DNA from: Stomorhina lunata
Lineage: Eukaryota > Arthropoda > Insecta > Diptera > Rhiniidae
DNA length: 64,000 nt
Reading direction: 5' to 3'
NCBI GenBank assembly: GCA_933228675.1
Contig: OW121741.1
Coordinates: 37,291,952 to 37,355,951 of the forward strand
Positions within the stretch are counted from its first letter, which is position 1. Each line of letters opens with the position of its first letter. Under the pieces are notes generated by a model, which had not been told where the DNA came from, did no database searches, and saw nothing but the letters and a program-made list of their open reading frames with translations. Positions 57,265 to 64,000 of this stretch are shown one piece after another. The position numbers and the translations under genes are program-made.

Positions 57265-59065
57265 AATCAATTTCTTCAATTTCTTCTCTTTTAAAGGATG
57301 GTCAGACATTCACAGACCCGGTTGATAAAGCTAACCTTTTAGCTGAATTATTTGCAAGCAATTCTCGCTTGCCGGAAAGCACTCAACCTCTGCCCGAGCT
57401 CGAAAGAGTATCTGTAACTATGCCAAAGATATTCTTTCGCGCTCGTGCTGTAAAACGGGTTTTAGCGGATCTCAATATAAATAAGTCTCCAGGGCCAGAT
57501 GGCATTCCAGCACTGGTCTTGAAGCAGTGCTCTTCGACGCTTGCGCGTCCATTAGCTAACCTTTTCAGCACCTTGTACCATGCCGGTACATTTCCTCGGT
57601 GCTGGAAGGTTGCTAATGTTACGCCAATCCCTAAAAAGGGTGAGGCTAACAACCCTGAAAATTACCGCCCAATTGCAATTTGTTCTGCACTCTCCAAAGT
57701 TTTGGAGAGTATGGTTAACCACCATCTTGTAAAAAATATCTAGAGTCTAACAACCTACTAAGCGACCGCCAGTATGGGTTCCGTAGGGGACGCTCTACGG
57801 GAGATCTGCTAGCCTTCCTATCGGAAAAATGGTGTCAATCAATACACCGTTTTGGCGAAAGTAAAGTTGTGGCTCTAGATATTTCCAAGGCGTTTGATAG
57901 AGTGTGGCACGGAGCACTTCTATCAAAACTTATTGCCTTTGGTGTCGGTAATAACTTCTCTCGGTTTATATCGAGCTTCCTCAGAGATCGCACTATACGA
58001 GTTGTTATAGATGGGTTCTCTTCAAACGAGTTCAAGATTAATTCAGGGGTACCGCAAGGCTCTGTTCTTTCTCCTACTCTATTTCTAATCTTTATAAATG
58101 ACCTTCTACGTCAAACTTCCAACCCTATCTACTCTTTTGCAGATGATAGTAACATTTGCCATTCATTTTCATTCAATCGTAGGCCAAGCCTCCTCGAGGT
58201 GGACGCTATGAGACAAAACATGAATGAATCATTAAACCGCGATTTAGAAACAATTTCGGAATGGGGTCGTGCGAATAGAGTTGATTTTAATGCGCGGAAA
58301 ACTCAATGTTGTATGCTTACGCATAAACGCACGGCAAACCATGTTACTTCATCAGTATTAATGGGTGGTGTACATATTGAGGAATCAGATGCTCTTGATG
58401 TTCTAGGCATGAGAATTCAATGTGATGTCCGTTGGTCAAAGCATATCTTTCATGTGTCAAAAGAAGCATTCAAGTGCCTCGGTTTTCTAAAACGGTGCAA
58501 GAGATACTTCACTTCATCTGATCTCCTTACTATTTACACCACCTACATCCGACCGAAAATGGAATACAACTCTCATGTATGGGCCGGTGCTTCAAAGTCT
58601 ATTTTGGAGCTTCTCGACCGAGTGCAGGAGAGGGCGAAAGTGCTCATCGGTGACAGTAGGGTATCCAACTCTATTGATTCACTTGAGTGGGTTGTGTCAC
58701 ACTGTTCTATCGTTACTACTTTGGAATTTGCTCTAACGAAATCAGGGAACTTGTTCCCGAAACTCGGACATTTTTACGCAATACACGTCATTCTGCTAGA
58801 GCTCATTCCTTTGTGGTCGATTGGCCGGTAGACCGAACAACACACTACAGAGAAAATTCGTTCTTTAGCCGTACAGTTCGTATGTGGAATTCTCTCCCCG
58901 CAGAAGTTTTCCCTGCCAGTTGCAATATAGGTAAATTCAAATCAAATGTCCACAAACACTACTCCATCTATCCTCCTTCCCATAACCTATTTTCCTAGTT
59001 CCAACACAATGCATCGCATAAGTAGGGGTCATCCCCTGAGTGCTGGTCCTAAATTAAAAAAAAAA
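57265..59065 (+). mobile_element. LINE family B, best copy, 5'-truncated (RT and C-terminus)
   Basis: Non-LTR reverse transcriptase of jockey/CR1 style without RNase H. First open segment (about 57265-57743): INKSPGPDGIPALVLKQC and KKGEANNPENYRPIAICSAL. A 1-base frameshift near 57738 leads into YGFRRGRSTGDLLAF. The second segment (to 58831) has ALDISKAFDRVWHGALL, GVPQGSVLSPTLFLIFINDL, and YSFADDSN as the catalytic box near 58131-58154. A roughly 16-base deletion near 58688, relative to 44410, shifts the frame again; the C-terminus continues as SFFSRTVRMWNSLPAEVFP. It ends GTGCTGGTCCTAAATT plus a 17-nt A tract. The endonuclease is missing. Confidence 0.85.
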
Positions 59066-59139
59066 AAAAAAACTACAGGTCGTAATTCTAAAGATAATTT
59101 GATGAAGTTTGGCACAGAACATTTTTTTGATAATGGTAC

Positions 59140-59430
59140 CATGGCTATTGGTGAACCGCCGTGGAATAGCAGGTCCGCCTAGCATACCAGAGGTCCAAGT
59201 TCAATCCCCGTCCAGACCCACTTGAAAAAAATGAATTTTCAAAAAAGCGGCACCTCATAACTCAGCTAGCCACTGGTTATTGAGTATTAGGCTATGTAAA
59301 ACTTCTATAACTAATGCATTTGCCGTTCGGAGTCGGCGTTAAAACGTAGGTCCCTTTCAATGAGTCTAAAAATGCAGCTCATTGTCTGAGAGAAGTACCC
59401 CTTGTTCCAATTGGAATGTTGTCAGGGAAT
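59140..59430 (+). mobile_element. tRNA-derived SINE-like repeat
   Basis: A tRNA-like head at about 59153-59220 has GTGGAATAGCAGG as an A-box-like stretch, GTCCGCCTAGCATACCAGAG as an anticodon-arm-like stretch, and AGTTCAATCC as the B box. The body reads AACTCAGCTAGCCACTGG, GCCGTTCGGAGTCGGCGTTA and AAACGTAGGTCCCTT. Part of the body recurs at 41066-41160. CCTAGCA in the anticodon position is shared with the SINE head at 1450. Confidence 0.6.
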
Positions 59431-59989
59431 TATATATATTATATATAACATGGCTATTGAAATTCGTCAAAATCGGTTCATTATTTGTGGTACCTCCCAT
59501 AGGTCCCACTTCCCGGAATTGATATATTGGCCACAAAATTCAATATTTTTTCATGAAATTTAAAAAAAACAAATACTGCTTATGTTTCGTTGAAATCGGT
59601 CCACATTTGACCATAGCTCCCATACAAACTCTTTGCTCAAAACGCACCAACAGAGACAAAATAAACTAAAACGCTCGTAAATCCGAAGATAATGTGAATT
59701 TTAAGTTTATTTTTAGCATTCATCATTTTTGTAACACATTTGACCCTAGCTCTCATATAAGTCCAAATGGCGGAAACAGCTTAAATGTATAAGTTTTGAG
59801 AATATGTTTGTATTGATGGCAAAATTTAGCAAATATTTGTCTTTATACAGGAAAAAGAACACCTTTGACCTTAGTGGTGAAGGGTATCGTAAGGTCGGGC
59901 TTGACCGACTATAGCACTTTCTTACTTGTTTATTATAAAGTTTGAATGTTGACATTATGTGTGAAACACTACAACATTTAAATGGCCAC

Positions 59990-60905
59990 GACGCGAAATG
60001 TTGCAAACATTGATTCTTTTGAGGTAATTTTTGACCACTTTTTGACACATATTGGGCGGTATTTCAGTCATAACTTGACGAATGTTGGTCCAATGATATC
60101 AAATCGCATGATCTTGGTGCCTAGTTGATATCGCCACGACGAGAAATTACGCGGCCAGGAAATGTCTTGCAATAAAGCCATATTCGCTCGAGTTGTGTGG
60201 CATGTGGCACCGTCTTGTTGAAACCACATATACTCCAAGTTGTATTCTTTAAAAGCAGGCAACAAAAAGTCGGTTATCATATGACCATAAAGCTCCGACT
60301 TCACGGCGACAGTCGTTCCATCATCGTTTTCGAAAAAGTAAGGTCCAATCACACCTTCAGACCGAAGAACGCACCAAACAGTGACTTTTTTCTAGATATA
60401 ATGACCTCTCTTCAATTACTTGAGGATTCTCAGAATCCCAAATACGACAATTTTGTTTTTTAACATAACCATCGAGTGAGAAAAGTGCTTCATTGCTGAA
60501 GAAAATTTTGTTCGAAAAATCGCCGTCCACCGCCTGTTGTTCAAGCACCCTTTCCACAACGTATCTACGACATTGTGAATTGTCAGCTCGCTTTTCAGTT
60601 GTTGTGTAAGCTGGACTTTATAAGGATGTAGGTGTAGATCTTAATGCAAAATACGCCATCATGTGCCGTAAGACAGTCCTAATTCCTGAGAACGAAAAGG
60701 AATCGATACATTCAGGTTTTCGGACACACTTTCACTTACAGCAGCGATATTTTCAGCGGAACGAGCGAAACGATGATGCACAGGCCTTACAATATTTGTA
60801 ACCCCTCCAGTCTCTTCAAATTTCTTCACAATTTTACCAACTTCTTTTGATCATTTTTATGCGTTGTGTGATACTTAAGCCATCCATTTTCGTCAATGTC
60901 AGACT
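59990..60905 (-). pseudogene. Diverged, decayed DD41D mariner transposase
   Basis: Minus-strand pieces: a decayed N-terminus near 60890; FSNEALFSLDGYVKKQNCRIW (60425-60490), where Asn replaces the first catalytic Asp; VIGPYFFENDDGTTVAVKSE (60290-60350); MWFQQDGATCHTTRANMALL (60175-60240), with the second Asp; then a deletion that removes the segment with the third Asp. Similar in order to the three rosa-like copies but clearly a different lineage. No TIRs recognised. Confidence 0.7.
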
Positions 60906-61287
60906 TTCAACTGAAAAGAAAAAATTGGTTTACTCGATATTCTGAGCTTTTGCCTTTGATTTAGAAACATAATTCGTAATGATTGTGTTTGTAAAACTGG
61001 TTATAATGCGAGGATTTCGATCTGTCTAAAATTAGGTTTTGGCTTTTATCAATAGATTGATTAATAAATAAATAAAGATTAATAAATAAATGTAATAGAT
61101 AGGGATCAAGTGCGAATATTTTTTTGTTTTTTAATCTTTAAAAATTTATTGAGAATTTTAAAAGCTTTCTTTATTTTGCAAAACCTAATCTGACGTCCAA
61201 ATTTGTTTTAAATTATACTCCCTAGAAAATAGAGGATTATAATTTAGTAAGCCATCCGCTCTATCAATACAACACCAACAACTATAT
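60906..61287. other. AT-rich interval
   Basis: No gene or clear repeat boundary. Short AATAAATAAA runs occur near 61060-61095. Confidence 0.4.
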
Positions 61288-61488
61288 TCAATGATATTTT
61301 AAACAACACACATCCTTGGTGGACTTATACCTTGCGATGTGAACCTTAATGAAGAATACAGCAAATGAGTTGTTGTAAAGCTCTTTAATAAGTAGTATAA
61401 TTTTCACGGAGACTCCTTTGCATCTTAAAAGCTTCCAAATCGCGCTGGGTTCTAATGTATCCAACGTATTTTTAAAATGTATAAACAA
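61288..61488 (-). mobile_element. Reverse transcriptase fragment of a LINE
   Basis: Minus-strand FIHFKNTLDTLEPSAIWKLL resembles the palm motif of endonuclease/RT LINEs, and KGVSVKIILLIKELYNNSFA follows as expected. It lies beyond the 3' end of the family C copy at 61500, out of order, so it is a separate fragment. Confidence 0.6.
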
Positions 61489-61499
61489 AAAGTGATCAT

Positions 61500-62850
61500 A
61501 TTTTTCTGTTATTCTTGACTACCATCCTTTTATATCGGTTTCTATTGCGAAATGTTAGGCACCTCACCTCACATCAATTAGTCTTCTCCAAGTTTCTAGC
61601 AGGTGCACCAACACTACAGCTTTTTCCTGTGGATTCCAACAAAGCGCCTGTAGAGCAATGTTGGTATTTGGCCTTCGAAGAGTGTGCGGCCCATCTACCG
61701 AGATTTCCAATGACATACCTCTATAGAAGCGGGGATTTGGTTTCTAGCGTCTAGTAGGTCTTAATTTCTTAAATGATTCGGCCACCATATATTAAGTACA
61801 TTAAAAATTTGCTTTTGTTTGCAAAGCTTAGCAGGCAAATACCGATGACATTTGTGCGTTTTCAAGTTTTCCAACCATAATAAATGATGAACTTACCATT
61901 CGAGATGCATATTCGCAACTTAGTTGTTGCTGATATTTGCCGTGATTTCTAAATAGTTCTGAGAATGCCGAATGCAGATTTTGCCTTATTAATACGCGAT
62001 TCAATGTCTTTGGCGCCACCTCTTGTAGATACCAAATTTCTCAGATAATTGAAGGTACCTACTCATCCAATAACCTTGTTATCCACATTGATAAGATACA
62101 TCCTTGCCTTACTCCAATAGTAACATCAAAATGGATTTGACAATTTACCCTTGTGTAGGATAAAAAAAAAATCCTAGAATATTGCCCGAATTAAGTTCAG
62201 AATTTTCGTTGGCATTTATCGATTTTCCAAAATTCTCCACAGATAGCTCCTATTTACACTGTCGAAGGTATTCATAAAGTCGATAAACGCTAGAAAAATA
62301 GGGGTGCGGAATTTATTACATTGCTATTCTTACTTTGTTGATTAGATCAACACAAGAGCGGTTCTTTCTGAACCCAAACAGACTTTCGGGGAGTGTAGAG
62401 GAAGCTGTGTAGGATATTCAGTTCAAAATTTCCCGACTTAGTCTCTTGCTCGGTATTGGAAGAAGTGTTATTCTCCTGTAGTTATTGCAGTCTTAAAAGG
62501 GTTTCTTTTTTTATTTTGATACTTTAAGGAGTTTGATAGATCTTCCCAAATTTTACGCACAAATGGGTGACACAATCTCACCGATCCTTTAACAACACAT
62601 AAAAACATCTCCGCTGAGATATTTTCATTGTCCAGAGCCTTGTTCCGTTTCAGGCTTTTAATGGTGTTCTTCACTTCTTGTATCGTTGGTGGATTGTTTG
62701 AAATTCCAAAAATCCAAAAGAATTGTTAAATATTGACTTGAAGTGCTCCATCCAGCGTATTAATTGATCATCCGGAGTTGAAAGAAGAGTATCGCTACTA
62801 CTGAAGTTGGGGCTGTTGGTGTAAGTAGGTTTTCCACACAATGCACTTTA
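61500..62850 (-). mobile_element. LINE family C, partial copy
   Basis: Minus-strand order: RT N-terminal part near 62470-62690 (TIKSLKRNKALDNENISAEM), decayed middle (62090-62460), the INKAKSAF-like connection at 61900-62020, and the C-terminal section at 61510-61760 (GGCCTTCGAAGAGTGTGCGG, ACATACCTCTATAGAAGCGG). Aligns with 52537-54700 with frameshifts. Confidence 0.68.
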
Positions 62851-62954
62851 TATATTGTCATCTTTTTTATAGCGGATTCAGCAATCCACATTCTCTTGTC
62901 CATCCTTGCAGGCTTTTTTATTGTATTGGTCAGATCACGACATGTTGTACGGAG

Positions 62955-63223
62955 CCTATATTTACAACCTGTTTACGTCATATTTTAGAATTCCATGCGC
63001 TTGATCTTGTGTGGATATTCTTCAACTTCGTCGGCCAAGCTTTGAAAGAATTTACTCTACTTGGTCCTTGGTCCTCTTCTAAAGGAAGTTAACGTTGTTC
63101 CACGGGTGAATCCACTAGGAGGTTAGTGTCCACAATTAAAATGAAGGATAAGTTATGGCTCATCAAGTTAAGGTTTTAGATTGATACGTTGCTTGGTATC
63201 CAGCATCCCCTACATCACTCAAC
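62955..63223 (-). mobile_element. Short LINE-derived element, copy 4
   Basis: Minus-strand order: GAGTGATGTAGGGGATGCTG, then CTTAACTTGATGAGCCATAA, then CTAACCTCCTAGTGGATTC, then AAAGCTTGGCCGACGAAGTT and AAACAGGTTGTAAATATAGG at the 3' end. It carries the LINE family A ends without its coding region. Confidence 0.62.
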
Positions 63224-63285
63224 ATTTTTGTTTTCATTTAAAATTGTATTTGTTAAAATTTTACGTTGTTACCATGTTGCTTGTG

Positions 63286-63560
63286 TTAGGTTAGGTTAGG
63301 CAGGATGCAGACCGTAAGGTCCGCATCATTTGGGTCCAAAAAGAGGTCCCTTTGTAATTGCTGCAAGGGAGAGAGAAGAAAATTTCTAAACTACCGTATA
63401 TAAGAGGCTCAGTTAGAGCCAGCCAGATGCACCAATAAAATAGCATATTTTACGAATGTTGATGTTCGAGATCTCTGATAAATCGTACAAAAAAGGGAAT
63501 CCCAGATGGAGGGTCCTAATATCAGCAAGGGCTGGGCAATGGCAATCTTTAATCTAATTT
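63286..63560 (-). mobile_element. RNase H LINE, 3' end fragment
   Basis: Begins with three TTAGG units (63286-63300), then CCGCATCATTTGGGTCC and GAGGTCCCTTTG, matching 25500-25550. Further on, ATTTTACGAATGTTGATGTT matches 25650-25670 near the C-terminal Cys/His region. Confidence 0.65.
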
Positions 63561-63599
63561 TACACATAACTTAACGATGGTCGCTGTTAAAATCTTTGA

Positions 63600-64000
63600 A
63601 AGTACATCAAGTAAAGATGATCGCCACTTATAATTTATCTAAATATGGTCAATTTAATACTTAGTAGCGCCGTTCGGCGGAATCCTGGTTATTTTATGCT
63701 GTAATTTATGAGTTAACAAATTTCTTTTCGCAGCATAGTTCGATCACTCTTTCTCCATTATCATATCTTACTCCGACACCGTGCTTTCCAATGTAATGTT
63801 CTAAATCTTGACGTTAAAATCGCCCAGTATCATGGTAATATCACAGTTATTCATATTGGATTTCAGTTGAAGTTTAGACATTTGTAATTATCAAATTGCG
63901 AGCTTTAGTCTTGAGTTTTATTGCCATTAGCCTCTCATTGATAGGATACCATGCTATCATGGCCTTAGCTATTCTTTTAGTTATCAGAAAGCCCACACCC
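63600..64000 (-). mobile_element. LINE endonuclease fragment, continuing past the window edge
   Basis: On the minus strand ITMILGDFN (63810-63840) is the conserved APE-endonuclease core, followed by decayed sequence like 25020-25140 of LINE family A. The element runs off the right end of the window. Confidence 0.55.

Larger units (their letters stand above)
57166..59931 (+). mobile_element. Interspersed element with TATACCCTTCACC start and CTTACTTGTT end, copy 2
   Basis: The start (TATACCCTTCACCACCATTG then GTGGAAAGGGTATTATAAGT) and end (GTGAAGGGTATCGTAAGGTC then CTTTCTTACTTGTT) match the element at 30689-33287. About 1.8 kb of the interior is a nested LINE family B copy, and a SINE-like repeat follows it. 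Remaining interior strings (ATTTGACCATAGCTCCCATA) are shared, inverted, with GPCR intron 3. Confidence 0.6.

Overview
This window looks like nuclear DNA of a higher dipteran, probably a calyptrate fly. It is very AT-rich. It carries DD41D and DD37E mariner-type transposons, endonuclease/reverse-transcriptase LINEs, tRNA-derived SINE heads and many GTCT-rich interspersed repeats. It also holds one host gene with short-exon, long-intron structure. The species assignment is inference from repeat style only. I see no bacterial-type operon, CRISPR array or rRNA.

Layout, left to right. 1-5.4 kb: a short LINE-derived element, then a perfect 2,240-bp tandem duplication whose units each hold two copies of a tRNA-related SINE-like repeat. 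5.58-12.69 kb: a satellite built from a 30-bp near-palindromic monomer, with an orientation switch, a unique spacer and a higher-order repeat of about 2.04 kb. All long ORFs in it are by-products of the 30-bp period. 12.7-14.4 kb: AT-rich sequence with one candidate 5' exon on the minus strand. 14.4-22.8 kb: nested transposons, namely a DD41D element inside a TIR-bounded element, a DD37E element inside LTR-like sequence inside a LINE fragment, and a second DD41D copy. 22.99-26.58 kb: a nearly complete but broken LINE (family A, minus strand) interrupted by a 5'-truncated RNase H LINE with a clear 12-bp target-site duplication. 26.6-33.3 kb: a duplicated mariner fragment, a 1.1-kb TIR element, LINE fragments and a 2.6-kb interspersed element beginning TATACCCTTCACC. 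33.9-35.2 kb: the third DD41D copy.

The only convincing host gene is a rhodopsin-family (class A) GPCR on the plus strand, with four coding exons (35367-35921, 45823-46547, 46612-46874, 49450-49703) joining in frame to 598 residues. Its 9.9-kb first intron is almost entirely repeats: LINE family B and C fragments and a 4.5-kb tandem array. Its 2.6-kb third intron holds tandem repeats and a foldback MITE. I cannot name its ortholog.

52.5-64 kb is again repeats: family C LINEs (one with a triplicated 3' part and a 16-nt poly-G run), further LINE-derived short elements, a second TATACCCTTCACC element containing a family B LINE and a SINE, a decayed DD41D relative, and an endonuclease fragment at the right edge. 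Every transposase and reverse transcriptase seen carries stops, frameshifts or deletions. I found no clear evidence of a novel multi-gene system. The most interesting items are the short LINE-derived elements (5' end joined to 3' end), the organised 30-bp satellite, the nested insertion chronologies, and the repeat-filled introns of the orphan GPCR.
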